Shown: in pieces, positions 8,607 through 18,269 of the stretch | Position numbering within the stretch: the first letter of the stretch is position 1 | Layout of the letters: every line of letters begins with the position of its first letter | Assembly: GCA_023475225.1 (NCBI GenBank) | Contig: JAMCVK010000014.1 | Coordinates: 54,660-118,659 of the forward strand | Source of the DNA: Chloroflexota bacterium | Lineage (GTDB): Bacteria; Chloroflexota; UBA6077; FW602-bin22; JAMCVK01 | DNA: 64,000 nt | Direction: 5' to 3' | Made by a program: the position numbers and the translations under genes | Notes under the pieces: generated by a model | What the model was told of the DNA's origin: nothing | The model's database searches: none | The model's input: the letters and a program-made list of their open reading frames with translations, nothing else

Positions 8607-11600
8607 TCAAGTCACTGCCAGCCAGCATACCAGCTTCAAATCCTCTTTCTGGACCCCCTCGCCGGGGCCGACAATTGGCGGAGCAACAGGAGCTACAGGA
8701 TTGTCTTGGGCAAAGGCCGTCAGATGCGATGTTAGATCCGCAACGTTTCCGTTTCGACGATACTCATCCCACATTTTGCGCAGAGGGCGTAACAAGGTAT
8801 TGGGGAGAGGCGTTGCGTAATAGGCTAGGAGATCGGCCACCTCATATTGGCCCCTCACGGTTTGAAGCAGGTTGACGATTTGGTTCTGGGGTGCTTTGAA
8901 GGTAAGCGGGCTAGTCTGGAGCTGTTTGAAGCGATTTACAATGCGATCCTTGACCCTGTCAATGATTTCATAAACATCGAATTCGGGTTCAGCCCGCGGT
9001 GTGACCTGGTTACAGCGGATGAGATGGACGATATCAAGCTTCCGCTCGGTTATTTTCTCCGTGGCTGAGTCATAGTAGCACCAAAAATGGCGGTCACCCC
9101 CCTTTAGGTAGACAAAGAGGCCACGTTGTCCTTCCCTTCTCATGCCGCTTCCAACGCCCAGGGGTATGCGCCGGAGCCTCTCCTCCCCTATCTTCTTCAG
9201 GAAATCAAGGAGTTCCTGTTTGACAAACTCGCCCGTGGTAAGCTCAGAAGCTTCTTCTAGCTCATCGAGGATAGTTAGGTCCTGGGCCTCTATACGACGG
9301 ATAGCGTTGAACTCCTTGGGGTCCACGGCCTCCCCCAGGGTGCTGGCGTCCAGGCCTACGCTTCTCTTTATGGCATCGAGCTTCTCATATAGTCGCTCAA
9401 CCAGCTTAAGCAACGCCTCGAGATTGTCCTCCGGGAAGAAGTTGAAGATGTGCACCATGTCCCATTCGGAGCCGATGCGATCAATTCTCCCTGCTCGTTG
9501 GATCATCCGGACGGGGTTCCAATGAAGGTCATAATTGATGACTGTGTCTGCATCTTGTAGGTTCTGCCCCTCGCTGAGAACATCCGTACTGATGAGCAGG
9601 TCGATTTCACGGTTAGTACCCTTCAAATAGCGGCGCTCATTCGCTATCGGCGAAAACCGTATCACCCTGTCGGTTCGCTCTCTGGCGTCCACACCACCAT
9701 CAACTATGCTCATGCGGCGTCGGAGCTTCGCCTGGAAATCCTCATCTGCCTGAAGCTCACAGTAAAGATAACGGGCCGTGTCCCTAAAGTAGGTGAAGAT
9801 CACCAGTTTTTTGTCTCTTAGTTCCAGCAACTGCTCTTTAAGACTGCGCAGCTTATCATCGTGCTTAGCCACCGGCTCTGGGAAGCGGTCGAGGACTTGA
9901 CTAAGCGCGCCCACATCTTGCTCAACAGCCCTCTCGATAGCCTCTAGGTCAAACCCCGCTGGGTCCACCTCCGGAAGGGCTGTAAGCAACTCTTCGATCT
10001 CACCCTCATCCGTAGATTCATCATCACTGCCATTCCAAACGAAGATTCGCCGGTAGGTTGCGGCGTCGAGCAACCGGCCATTTCTAAGCATCTCGAGGAA
10101 CTTTTCCTGGAACCTCTTTTGTCGGTCCAGACTGATGCGTAGGGCCTCAACACTCGACTCCAATCGCTTCAGGTAAAGGGTCTTCAGGATATGCACCAAA
10201 CTGAGCTGCCTCCCCAGACGCATGGTGAAGTCTTCAGCCTCTTTTGGCTCCCATCCCTGCCCAAGAAGGCGTTCCTTCAAGGTCTCCCACAGGGCGAGCT
10301 GCCCTTGGCGCACCTGTCTCCGATAGGCATCGAGGCTGTAGCTAGCCAAATTGAGGTTTTCGATGGTATCAGCGATCTCCTGATAGAGGCCAGCGTAGGT
10401 TTGCTCAAGACTATAGCGGACGGTGTGAAGGCCACGGCCGGGGAAGCGTACCGGCTTCCCGTCGATGATAGCTTGGGGATAGTTCTTGCGGATGTAGTGG
10501 CGGCTTCGTCGCACTGTAATCTCTTCGAGTAAGTCGTAGAGATGATCCTTGTTAGCTTCCACTTGGAGAAAGTAGCCCCACAGGCTCCGTATGCCCATCG
10601 AGGAAAAGAAATCATCGTGGCCGCGGGTGATAAGTTGAACCTGGTTGAATAGGTCGAATATAGAGTTGTTAACTGGCGTGGCGGTTAAAAGGATGAGCTT
10701 CTTTGGCTTGCTAAGGGTTAGGAGCCGGCTAAGGTTGTCATAGCGGTTAGCGATTGAATTGCGGAAGTTATGCGATTCATCCACTACGATAACATCGTAC
10801 TCCAGAAATTTTTGGATGTCGAAGGTATTGCGCCCCAACTCCTCTTGAGAAACGATGTCTGCCCGAATAGCCAAGTCCCTGAGTTTGGGCTCCCACAAGA
10901 GGTCCCTGAGTTGAGCCGGGCAGACGACCAATGCCTTCTGGCGCAAGCGGTAGGCATAATCGTCCAGCAGTTTCAAGCCCAGGTAGGTCTTCCCCAGCCC
11001 GACAGAGTCGGCCAGCATCACCCCACCATAGGTTTCAAGTATGTCCTTGGCCGCCAGATAGCCATCCCTCTGGAAGTCGGCCAGGAAAATAGGGCTTGGG
11101 CCGTCAACCTTAACCTCCATCTGGAACTTGTCCTTGAAGTATTCGTAGAGAGCCTTCATATAAATGTCGAACGGGGTATACTTGATCGTGAAATCAGAAA
11201 GAAGTTCAATAAGCTTCCCTTTGAAATCGTCAGAGTTTGTCCAGTAGCGGTCAAACCAGTCCTTTATCCCCCTGACCGCGGATGCTTCTTTCCGAACTGA
11301 GTTGAGTTCTCCCTGGCGAGTGAGACCGGCACTGGTAAAATTGGAAGAGCCATGTATAGCCAGAGTGCCTACAAAAGGCAGGCCTTCAATAACGTAAGCC
11401 TTAGCATGTAGAAATTGCTTTGTATGAAGACGTACCTGCACCATTTCCCGATTTAGGAAGTCCACTAATTCCTTGATCAAATGAGGGGTCTCACGCTGCC
11501 CCATAGCGTCTTCTGTATCAGCGCGAAGGTCTTCACCGACCAGAGCTCCCATACTGGGCCGAGGCTCACCCATCAGCGGCTCTCGCCCAAGGAGGAGTCT

Positions 11601-11765
11601 GAAATGCTTGACCTTAGTCAAATTGTCCTTCAGGAGAGCAAAGCCGGCCAGGTTAAAATAGGCCGTGGCGAACTCAGCGGATACGTCAGCAGAAAGCACC
11701 CGGTTCAGTATGTCAGAAAGCTTACTGCCCTCAATGCTGTTATCGATAATATCTGGGATTTCCAT
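8607..11765 (-). CDS. PLD-domain SNF2-type helicase
   Basis: The 1052-residue protein joins two parts. Residues about 30-180 form a phospholipase D-like domain with H120-x-K122 (LHAKAYV) followed by GSSN at 139-142. The rest is an SF2/SNF2 helicase with Walker A in ADSVGLGKTYLGLK (about 252-265), a DESH box (VVVDESHNF), motif III (LLTATPVNNS) and the C-terminal RecA domain (SEGQNLQDADTVIN, RAGRIDRIGS). It is therefore a DNA translocase probably coupled to a nuclease-like domain. The start at 11765 (MEIPDIID) avoids overlap with hicA; a longer frame reaches 11810. It is last in a minus-strand run with a DNA methyltransferase and HerA/NurA, a context typical of restriction or anti-phage systems. 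Confidence 0.88.
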   Translation of the reverse strand: MEIPDIIDNSIEGSKLSDILNRVLSADVSAEFATAYFNLAGFALLKDNLTKVKHFRLLLGREPLMGEPRPSMGALVGEDLRADTEDAMGQRETPHLIKELVDFLNREMVQVRLHTKQFLHAKAYVIEGLPFVGTLAIHGSSNFTSAGLTRQGELNSVRKEASAVRGIKDWFDRYWTNSDDFKGKLIELLSDFTIKYTPFDIYMKALYEYFKDKFQMEVKVDGPSPIFLADFQRDGYLAAKDILETYGGVMLADSVGLGKTYLGLKLLDDYAYRLRQKALVVCPAQLRDLLWEPKLRDLAIRADIVSQEELGRNTFDIQKFLEYDVIVVDESHNFRNSIANRYDNLSRLLTLSKPKKLILLTATPVNNSIFDLFNQVQLITRGHDDFFSSMGIRSLWGYFLQVEANKDHLYDLLEEITVRRSRHYIRKNYPQAIIDGKPVRFPGRGLHTVRYSLEQTYAGLYQEIADTIENLNLASYSLDAYRRQVRQGQLALWETLKERLLGQGWEPKEAEDFTMRLGRQLSLVHILKTLYLKRLESSVEALRISLDRQKRFQEKFLEMLRNGRLLDAATYRRIFVWNGSDDESTDEGEIEELLTALPEVDPAGFDLEAIERAVEQDVGALSQVLDRFPEPVAKHDDKLRSLKEQLLELRDKKLVIFTYFRDTARYLYCELQADEDFQAKLRRRMSIVDGGVDARERTDRVIRFSPIANERRYLKGTNREIDLLISTDVLSEGQNLQDADTVINYDLHWNPVRMIQRAGRIDRIGSEWDMVHIFNFFPEDNLEALLKLVERLYEKLDAIKRSVGLDASTLGEAVDPKEFNAIRRIEAQDLTILDELEEASELTTGEFVKQELLDFLKKIGEERLRRIPLGVGSGMRREGQRGLFVYLKGGDRHFWCYYDSATEKITERKLDIVHLIRCNQVTPRAEPEFDVYEIIDRVKDRIVNRFKQLQTSPLTFKAPQNQIVNLLQTVRGQYEVADLLAYYATPLPNTLLRPLRKMWDEYRRNGNVADLTSHLTAFAQDNPVAPVAPPIVGPGEGVQKEDLKLVCWLAVT

Positions 11766-11769
11766 AATC

Positions 11770-11991
11770 TCAAAATAACTTTTCGAACTCGTCCGGTGTG
11801 ATACCAGCATCCTTTAGAATTTTGCGCATTGTCCCTTTGGCGAGATCCTTGCCATAATGAATGGGCACAGTCGTCCACCTGCCATCGTGGTGCCGCCACA
11901 CTGAATGGCCGCCGCTCTGACAGATTAACTCGAATCCCAACTCCTTAAGGACAGCGACAACTTCCTGGGGCTTGGCCGGGCGAAGTTTAGG
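11770..11991 (-). pseudogene. hicA: HicA-like toxin without a usable start codon
   Basis: This frame encodes 73 residues that match HicA layout: an N-terminal PKLRPAKPQEVVAVL region, the double-stranded-RNA-binding-fold core with the catalytic His context CQSGGHSVWRHHDG, and the tail GTMRKILKDAGI. In this frame a stop (TGA) lies two codons before the first conserved residue, and no ATG, GTG or TTG falls between. The first in-frame TTG would delete the first strand and helix. The frame overlaps the end of hicB. A single-base deletion in the hicB/hicA overlap would create a GTG start, so this is either a recent frameshift or a sequencing error. Confidence 0.7.
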
Positions 11992-12208
11992 CGCTCACTT
12001 CTACCTCATCCACGGCCACTTCAAGAGGGATGACTTCCCCCACGGCCTGTCGAGCTTCAATATGAAGGCGGATGGCGTCCTTCAGATTAGTGACTGCCTC
12101 CTCATAAGTTTCGCCCTGGGAATAACAACCTTGCAAGGCTGGGCAAGACGCAATATAAACCCCGTCTTCATCCTGCTCAACTAAGATAGTAAACCGATAT
12201 CTGGTCAT
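11987..12208 (-). CDS. hicB: HicB family antitoxin
   Basis: The 73-residue product is a compact HicB: the partial RNase H fold begins YRFTILVEQDEDGVYIA and continues with CPALQGCYSQGETYEEA, the family hallmark. It lacks an extra C-terminal DNA-binding domain, so it is the short form. ATG 12208 is chosen over 12226 because GGGAGG lies just before it. It precedes the HicA-like frame, an order in which antitoxin comes first, and the pair sits between the methyltransferase and helicase genes. Such small HicB proteins can also occur as solitary antitoxins, which matters because hicA seems to lack a start. Confidence 0.85.
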   Translation of the reverse strand: MTRYRFTILVEQDEDGVYIASCPALQGCYSQGETYEEAVTNLKDAIRLHIEARQAVGEVIPLEVAVDEVEVSA

Positions 12209-12248
12209 CTCGCCTCCCTTAACCATTATATCCCAAATTATACCCCAA

Positions 12249-15200
12249 TCATACGCTCCTTGCCTTCGCCAGCCTATTCTTCACTAGCCCGACCACTGCC
12301 CGATAAACCTCCACTTGCTCACCTTCGGTTAAACCCAGGGCTTCAAACACCACTCTGTCCAGCTCACGCCGGTCTGGCAACACTTTGTTTAGCGAAACAT
12401 CCTCAGGGTGGATGTTGGAGTAGTCTTTGCTGGGCTTGGGTAGGCCAAACTCCTCGAATACGCTCTTTGAATCACGCTTTTCCAAACTCAAGGTCGCCTC
12501 AGCTAGCTTTGGGGATTCTGCTAGGTGGTGTGGGTGCAAAATCAATAACCGCTTAGCCTCGTATACGGCTGTGTCTAGGGCTCCTTCACCAAGATTGACC
12601 CTGCCTGATAGCTCCTTGCTCAGCATCGTTAGGGTAGAATTCAGGACAACATTGAGCTTGTCGGCATCTGGGCAAAGTATTTCATATAGCCTCTGGTCAA
12701 CAAGCACCTCACTCTCAATTCTGGCCTGCCTATGGCAATCGTTAATGGACTTTACCCAGACTATATCTGGAAACGCATGCGCTCCCAAATCGTACCACGG
12801 CTCCCTGGCGACCAGGGTCTGCAGGTTCTGGTAGCCAGTGATGATGGCGCCTTTAGAGCTACCTTGTTTCACAGTGATCGCCGCTCTCTCGCCCCAACTC
12901 ACGTATTCAAGCGTCCTTGTGCCTATCAGAGCCGTCCTAGCTTTATCACACATGAATACTTTGAACCTCAGACCTTCGGGTCTGACTACAACGCCCCTAA
13001 CCTCTTGCGGGCCTTTAATCACAGGTTTTAGAAATTCCTCTTCAATGAAGCCTTCCCATCCAGCCCCATTCCTGACATGAACTAAGCCGGCTGGGGCAGG
13101 ATTGCCCGTAGGCTGTAGGTAGAAGAATTCGTTGGCGCCGGTCTTGATGCCAAAGCGCACCTCAGCGATATCCCCCAGCCTGACCAGCTTGTCCTTGCCT
13201 TTTTCCAGAATAGTGAAGAAGATGTCTGGTGCCCGCAGGTATTTACCACCCCACTTGCCACCGGAATACCTGCCGTGCTCAGCCCCTAGCTCCATTGCGG
13301 GAGTTTCGGTTTCTTCAGGTGTCTCTAGACCATCCAGCCACAGGTCTTCCTGGCTAATAGGATAGACTCGAAATTCAGGAACACTCTGGATGCTGTCTGT
13401 CCACTCCTGGAGCAGGAGATTCTCAGCGTTAACCGCCGCCTCAAAGGGAACCCGGTAGGCAGTAAACTTGGAGATGTTCCCTTCTAAGGCTTCCCAGTGG
13501 CCATCTTTGGGGCGCTGGAGGAGCACAATAACGGTGTTAACATCGGACTCCTTAAAGGAGCGGCGGGCCTGGTTATCTATAATCTGGCGAATGTTAATGT
13601 TCCTCAGCAGAAACTGCTGTAATGAACCGCCATAGCCAACATCCAGCCAGGAGTTGGAATTGATAAAGCAGAAAACACCGCCGGGGCGAAGCAGGTTAAG
13701 CCCCCGGTAATAGAAATAGATGTAGAGGTCGCTCTTCTTATCTATCCTGGCAACGGCCTTACCCCAGTGAGCCTTAACAGCATTCTCAAGTCGTTCCTTG
13801 TAGCCCTTCTTAATTTCACGCCATTTGTCTGGGTCGTAATCCTCAGCTCTGGCTAGAGGTGGTGCTATCTCTTCCTGGCGCACATAGGGTGGGTTACCAA
13901 TGCAGATGTCAAAACCGCCCTTCTCTAAGAATACCTCAGCAAAGTCAATATCCCAGAGAAAGTAGTCCTTCTCCCCCTTTTTGCCAATGCTCGCCGCTAC
14001 CTTTTGCAGGCGCCCCTTTTCGCCTCTGAGAGCATCTATTTGAGGCTGAACCTTAGCACGGGCCTCTTCCTGCTGCTTAAGAAGAGTCTGGGTTATATCG
14101 AGACCGCCCCTTATCTCTTCAAGGCCGGCCTGAAAGGCTTGTTCTTGGGGTGACTCTAGCTTTCGGATATCAGCGTCGATGGCTTTTACCTTGGCGTCCA
14201 GGACGCTGCGCAGGAGCTGGTGCTCAAGATACTCAATGTTGTGCTTCTTGACGGAGCGGTCACCACGGAAGTAGTCCGCTTTCTTCTCCACGATGGTCTG
14301 GATTTGCCGTTTAAGCGCTGGTGGAATATGAGCGTAGTCAGCCCTGAGGGATAGAGGTATGCCGGCGATCTCCTCCACCAGACTATCACCTTGCCGTGCC
14401 TTGAAAGTGAGATTGGGGAGCAAGGGCTGATTATAGATATCCATCTGGCTCTCTTCGCTCTCAATAATGAGCGACAGCCACAGCCGCAACTCACAGACTC
14501 GTACCGCCCAATCCTTGACATCAACACCGTAGAGATTCTGCGAGATAATGCGCTTCTTGAGGGCAAACTCATTCTCAGGATGACCCTGGTGCTCGGCTAT
14601 AGCCCGATACAGTTGAACCATAACGTTCATCATCCCTACCAGGAACGAGCCCGAGCCTACCGCCGGGTCAACCACTCTGACCGAGTCCAAAGCCCCCCTG
14701 AGTCGATTGACCTCTGGACTGGCCAGCCCGTCCAATTCCCTTCGTCCATCTTCAGACAGCGGTGACATTACCAGCGGAATAAGTGTATCCTTGGACAAGG
14801 CGGTGGCTTCATGTAGATACTCTATGAGAGATAAGCGGCACATGTAGTCGATTTCTATCCTCGGGGTATAGAAGATGCCCGCCTGATGCCGGTCCTCTTT
14901 ATTGATTAGGGACTCGTATACTCGCCCCAGCATCTCCGGGTCTACCGCGACTTCTACCTCAAGGGGCAAACTCTCCTGAATGGTGAAATTGTATCGCTCC
15001 AATAATCCGGGATAAGTTCCATCGATGGTCCGGTCGAAGAGGGTTACGAACACCTCATCCGGCACATCGAATCCGAGCTTGTCCAGGTCATCCTCGACAA
15101 ATAGACCGCCATTCAAGAAAGGCATCCCTAGCTGGAAAGAGGCCCTGATGTCACCGGGAAGGTCCAGCGGCATCAGACTTGTGCGCCTATTAAAGGCATA

Positions 15201-15980
15201 AAAGAAAAGTGATGATAGCCAAAGGCGGTAAAATCCTCTATGCGGGGATTCCCCACAATACCCTTGCCACAGATTGCGCATATAGCGCTTGTCAGGAGTG
15301 CCATCGCCCCATTTCAACCAGCCCTTTCTCTGAAGGAAGTAAAGAAACATCAGCCGGTTGAGTAGCCGCTGGGCAAAGCCATGCACTTGACTATCGTTGC
15401 CCTTACGCTGGGCAGCAAGAGTCCCCTTGAGCCGCTCAAGTATCTGCTCGTAGGTCTCGAAGAATTCGCTGGTGACTCGTTCAACGCTGAAGGCTTCTTC
15501 GTGCTTCCGGCGTATTATTTCAGGTTGCTGCTCCTCAGGTGTGAGGGCAATGCCGTGAAGCACCTCCAGGTCTGTGTGGTAGACATTAGCTGGTTCCAGG
15601 GGTAGGATTCGCAGCTGCAAGGCGGGCATCGGCTTCTCTGGTCTGAGGATGCGGAGTGGACTAACGAAGGCCAACTGGCTATAGTCCTTGGTGAAGATAA
15701 AAAGGTAGTCACCCGCTGGATGATGACGGTAAAAAGGTTCAAGGATAGAGCGAACCGTAGTCCGGGTCCAAGAGGTTGTCTCGAGTAGATAAACCTGGAA
15801 GGCCTTGTCGTAGTCACTCAGCAAGTGAACCGACTGAATGGCCTCAGATGGCTTTGAAGGAATAGCAAGCTGCTTTGGCGGGTAAGAGACGTCAGTAACA
15901 CGGTAGCCAAGGCCTTCACTCAGGTATCGACTGAGCGCTTCTCTGGAGTGAACCCTTCCTATGTCCTCGACCCCAGCCAT
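12249..15980 (-). CDS. Eco57I-like DNA methyltransferase (type IIG / PglX-like)
   Basis: This 1243-residue protein contains an adenine-N6 methyltransferase core: the SAM-binding motif DPAVGSGSFL at about residue 440 and the catalytic NPPY motif (GNPPYVRQEE) at about 695. A helical stretch with many Lys/Glu/Gln residues (about 560-670) separates the two motifs. The C-terminal third includes a TaqI-type target-recognition region (RLGDIAEVRFGIKTG). The N-terminal 350 residues are of the kind found in Eco57I/PglX-like enzymes; no clear PD-(D/E)xK nuclease motif was found by eye. It starts 47 nt after HerA ends and precedes HicB by 40 nt, so HerA, methylase and helicase are probably one transcript. 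It could protect host DNA while the helicase acts on unmodified DNA (inference). Confidence 0.87.
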   Translation of the reverse strand: MAGVEDIGRVHSREALSRYLSEGLGYRVTDVSYPPKQLAIPSKPSEAIQSVHLLSDYDKAFQVYLLETTSWTRTTVRSILEPFYRHHPAGDYLFIFTKDYSQLAFVSPLRILRPEKPMPALQLRILPLEPANVYHTDLEVLHGIALTPEEQQPEIIRRKHEEAFSVERVTSEFFETYEQILERLKGTLAAQRKGNDSQVHGFAQRLLNRLMFLYFLQRKGWLKWGDGTPDKRYMRNLWQGYCGESPHRGFYRLWLSSLFFYAFNRRTSLMPLDLPGDIRASFQLGMPFLNGGLFVEDDLDKLGFDVPDEVFVTLFDRTIDGTYPGLLERYNFTIQESLPLEVEVAVDPEMLGRVYESLINKEDRHQAGIFYTPRIEIDYMCRLSLIEYLHEATALSKDTLIPLVMSPLSEDGRRELDGLASPEVNRLRGALDSVRVVDPAVGSGSFLVGMMNVMVQLYRAIAEHQGHPENEFALKKRIISQNLYGVDVKDWAVRVCELRLWLSLIIESEESQMDIYNQPLLPNLTFKARQGDSLVEEIAGIPLSLRADYAHIPPALKRQIQTIVEKKADYFRGDRSVKKHNIEYLEHQLLRSVLDAKVKAIDADIRKLESPQEQAFQAGLEEIRGGLDITQTLLKQQEEARAKVQPQIDALRGEKGRLQKVAASIGKKGEKDYFLWDIDFAEVFLEKGGFDICIGNPPYVRQEEIAPPLARAEDYDPDKWREIKKGYKERLENAVKAHWGKAVARIDKKSDLYIYFYYRGLNLLRPGGVFCFINSNSWLDVGYGGSLQQFLLRNINIRQIIDNQARRSFKESDVNTVIVLLQRPKDGHWEALEGNISKFTAYRVPFEAAVNAENLLLQEWTDSIQSVPEFRVYPISQEDLWLDGLETPEETETPAMELGAEHGRYSGGKWGGKYLRAPDIFFTILEKGKDKLVRLGDIAEVRFGIKTGANEFFYLQPTGNPAPAGLVHVRNGAGWEGFIEEEFLKPVIKGPQEVRGVVVRPEGLRFKVFMCDKARTALIGTRTLEYVSWGERAAITVKQGSSKGAIITGYQNLQTLVAREPWYDLGAHAFPDIVWVKSINDCHRQARIESEVLVDQRLYEILCPDADKLNVVLNSTLTMLSKELSGRVNLGEGALDTAVYEAKRLLILHPHHLAESPKLAEATLSLEKRDSKSVFEEFGLPKPSKDYSNIHPEDVSLNKVLPDRRELDRVVFEALGLTEGEQVEVYRAVVGLVKNRLAKARSV

Positions 15981-16027
15981 GCTGAAGACCCCTATGAAAT
16001 AACAATTTACCGAATTTACCGAATGAT

Positions 16028-17668
16028 CTATTTGCCGAAGAGATCCTCAATATCCTGTCTGGCCCTCTCCAGCAGACGCGCCCCTTCCACAAACTGTAGC
16101 TCTGCGTATGATTCAGGTGTGCCATAATCGCGCGTCCGGATGACTACGGGCATCGGAACAGCATGCCCCAGGATAAGAGCCTGCTGCCTGGAATCCAGTT
16201 TAGCCAAAACGGTACGCAGGAGCTGTGCGCCAGATACCCCCGTGAGCACGGCGGAGATATCTTTATCATCGTCCAGGAGATAGGTGACACGGGTTCCAAT
16301 CTGCGACATCACTTCATCAGCAATACCGCTCGGCCGCTGATCAACGATTAGTAATGTGACATTATATTTGCGCATCTCTCGGGCAATGGTGCCGAAGATG
16401 GTCTGTCCCGCTACCTGGGGGTTAAGGAACTTATGAGCCTCTTCGATGGTAATAACGAGGGGAGTCGGTTCGAGCTCCTTCTCCCCCATAGCCCGCTCTT
16501 TCTGCTCCACGTAACGCTCATGAATACGCCGGGTTAGAATATTTGCCACCAGGATATAGGCATCGAGGTTCCGGTGACGCCCGAACTCCAGAACAACGTG
16601 CACGCCCCTGGCCAAACACTCCATAATCCGTTGCACCGAATCATCCATCACCTTTTTCTTCAGAAATGGCAAGCGTGCCAGGCGAGTATCCATCTTTCGA
16701 TGCAACACTTGCAGTGTGCCAGGATTCAGCCCCACCTCCTTTGCCAAAGCATCGCGTTCGGACCCATCCATCTCGATGAAGGCTTCAAACCATCTGCTCT
16801 CTCCATATATGCGGGCCAGGCGGTGGATCGACTCAATCTGGGCTTCGGTCAACTCGAGGGTCTCACGCAACATAAGCACATCATTCGGCTCAATCTGATC
16901 GTAGCCTATCTCCACCACAAAATCTGGCATAACCCCTCGGTCACGAGCCGATTTTTCATCCAGAGCAAAGATAGCTACGTGCACCCCAAAGAGCTGCTTC
17001 AGCCCCTTGACATAGCGACCACCTTCCATCGTCCCTTGCCAGCCATACTCATTATGCATATCAAAGACCAGGTTTACCGCCACCCTCTTTTGGGCTATAC
17101 CCGTAAGCAACAAGCGGGTGAGGAAGGTCTTGCCGGTCCCAGACTTCCCGAAAACGCCACTGCTCCGTTCGACTAGCCTCTTGAGATCCAGGCAGACCTT
17201 GGTTTCCATATCCAGCGGAGTTCCAATGTGAAAATGCCTATCATCCTCCTGCCCAAAGACAGCCGCTACATCTTCGGCTGTGGCCTGTTTCACCTGAGAG
17301 AAATGACTGGGTATCGTTTTCACCGGTTGTGGCCCCATCATCTGGCTGAAGGCGTCGTGTCCGATGGTCAGCATCGGTGCTATCTTCAGGGCCCCGAAAG
17401 TGCTGGTCCCAGCCAGGACATCGGCGATGAAAGGATCAGATACATCGGGAGGAGACATAGCAATTTGGGGGCTGCTGGCCTCAAGCATCACATCGGTAAT
17501 CATACCAAAGAATTTGCGCTTCTCCCCATCAATGACGACGTATCTGCCAACAGCCATATCTTCCACGGAACAATCAGCATCGAGCCGGGCTTCTAACCCC
17601 TCGCTGAGTGAGCCAGCGACGACGATACCTAACCTCTCCCGTTGATCGGGCGAAGGATTCCCACTCAT
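16028..17668 (-). CDS. herA: HerA-type DNA translocase ATPase (HAS barrel + DUF87)
   Basis: The 546-residue protein begins with a HAS-barrel (about 12-62, GIVVAGSLSEGLEARL) and continues with the FtsK/HerA ATPase core: Walker A GKSGTGKT at 174-181 and the acidic motif ITIEEAHKFL further on, followed by a conserved DQRPSGI segment. HerA forms hexameric rings that drive NurA in DNA end resection. Its ATG overlaps the stop of the upstream HAS-barrel gene by 4 nt (ATGA), showing translational coupling. HerA is common in archaea and patchy in bacteria, where it also powers several anti-phage systems. Confidence 0.87.
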   Translation of the reverse strand: MSGNPSPDQRERLGIVVAGSLSEGLEARLDADCSVEDMAVGRYVVIDGEKRKFFGMITDVMLEASSPQIAMSPPDVSDPFIADVLAGTSTFGALKIAPMLTIGHDAFSQMMGPQPVKTIPSHFSQVKQATAEDVAAVFGQEDDRHFHIGTPLDMETKVCLDLKRLVERSSGVFGKSGTGKTFLTRLLLTGIAQKRVAVNLVFDMHNEYGWQGTMEGGRYVKGLKQLFGVHVAIFALDEKSARDRGVMPDFVVEIGYDQIEPNDVLMLRETLELTEAQIESIHRLARIYGESRWFEAFIEMDGSERDALAKEVGLNPGTLQVLHRKMDTRLARLPFLKKKVMDDSVQRIMECLARGVHVVLEFGRHRNLDAYILVANILTRRIHERYVEQKERAMGEKELEPTPLVITIEEAHKFLNPQVAGQTIFGTIAREMRKYNVTLLIVDQRPSGIADEVMSQIGTRVTYLLDDDKDISAVLTGVSGAQLLRTVLAKLDSRQQALILGHAVPMPVVIRTRDYGTPESYAELQFVEGARLLERARQDIEDLFGK

Positions 17669-18252
17669 ACTTTGATCCTCCGTAGGACAGCATTCAAGCG
17701 ATTGATATCGTTCATCAGCAGTATAGCCAGTTCCTTACCGGCATTGATCAGGAAGGAACGATCATTGCCACGCGCCGTACTGGCTTGGCGGAGACAGGCG
17801 GCGATCAGCTCGTCGACCGCCACGTGGGCCACAGAGGAAATCAACGTATGTAAAAAGGTCAGCTCCGTGGTGAACATCCTTACTTCTGCTGGTGAACAGG
17901 CATAGACAAAGCCGTGGATGCGTGGTGGGCGTGGGGGTAGATATTGATAAATGACTCCGTTCTCACGGAAGCCAACGATGACCACGGTAAAATCAGTCCG
18001 CAGCAGCTCTGGCAACTCCGGATTATGGCGATAGACATCCTCTTCGTCAACCTCATCCTTGCCCCGAGCGATAGGACGACGACCCGGGTCGATGCTACCT
18101 GTCTTCGTATTGGCCACCAGCCCGTAGATCTCGATGGCCGCATCAGTCACCCGCACAAAGCTACCGAAAGGTGGAGGCTGATGTAATTCATAGCTCTGGG
18201 CGACAAACTCCGTAGTACTGGCCTCAATTACCTCTCCGATCCTCTCGCTCAC
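17665..18252 (-). CDS. HAS-barrel-like HerA partner, hypothetical
   Basis: The 195-residue product starts with a small beta-barrel-like segment (RIGEVIEASTTEFVAQSY, then FGSFVRV) similar to the HAS domain at the front of HerA, and ends in an alpha-helical region. It lacks Walker motifs. Its last 4 nt overlap the HerA start, and NurA lies 17 nt upstream, so the three are co-produced. I infer an accessory subunit of the HerA-NurA machine; no experimental function is known to me for this bacterial family. Confidence 0.6.
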   Translation of the reverse strand: MSERIGEVIEASTTEFVAQSYELHQPPPFGSFVRVTDAAIEIYGLVANTKTGSIDPGRRPIARGKDEVDEEDVYRHNPELPELLRTDFTVVIVGFRENGVIYQYLPPRPPRIHGFVYACSPAEVRMFTTELTFLHTLISSVAHVAVDELIAACLRQASTARGNDRSFLINAGKELAILLMNDINRLNAVLRRIKV

Positions 18253-18269
18253 TCGCCCCTCCTAACCAG

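Noticed and set aside
11981..12250. CRISPR or phage attachment site around hicBA
   Set aside because: No direct repeats or integrase gene were visible; the small genes sit tightly in the operon.
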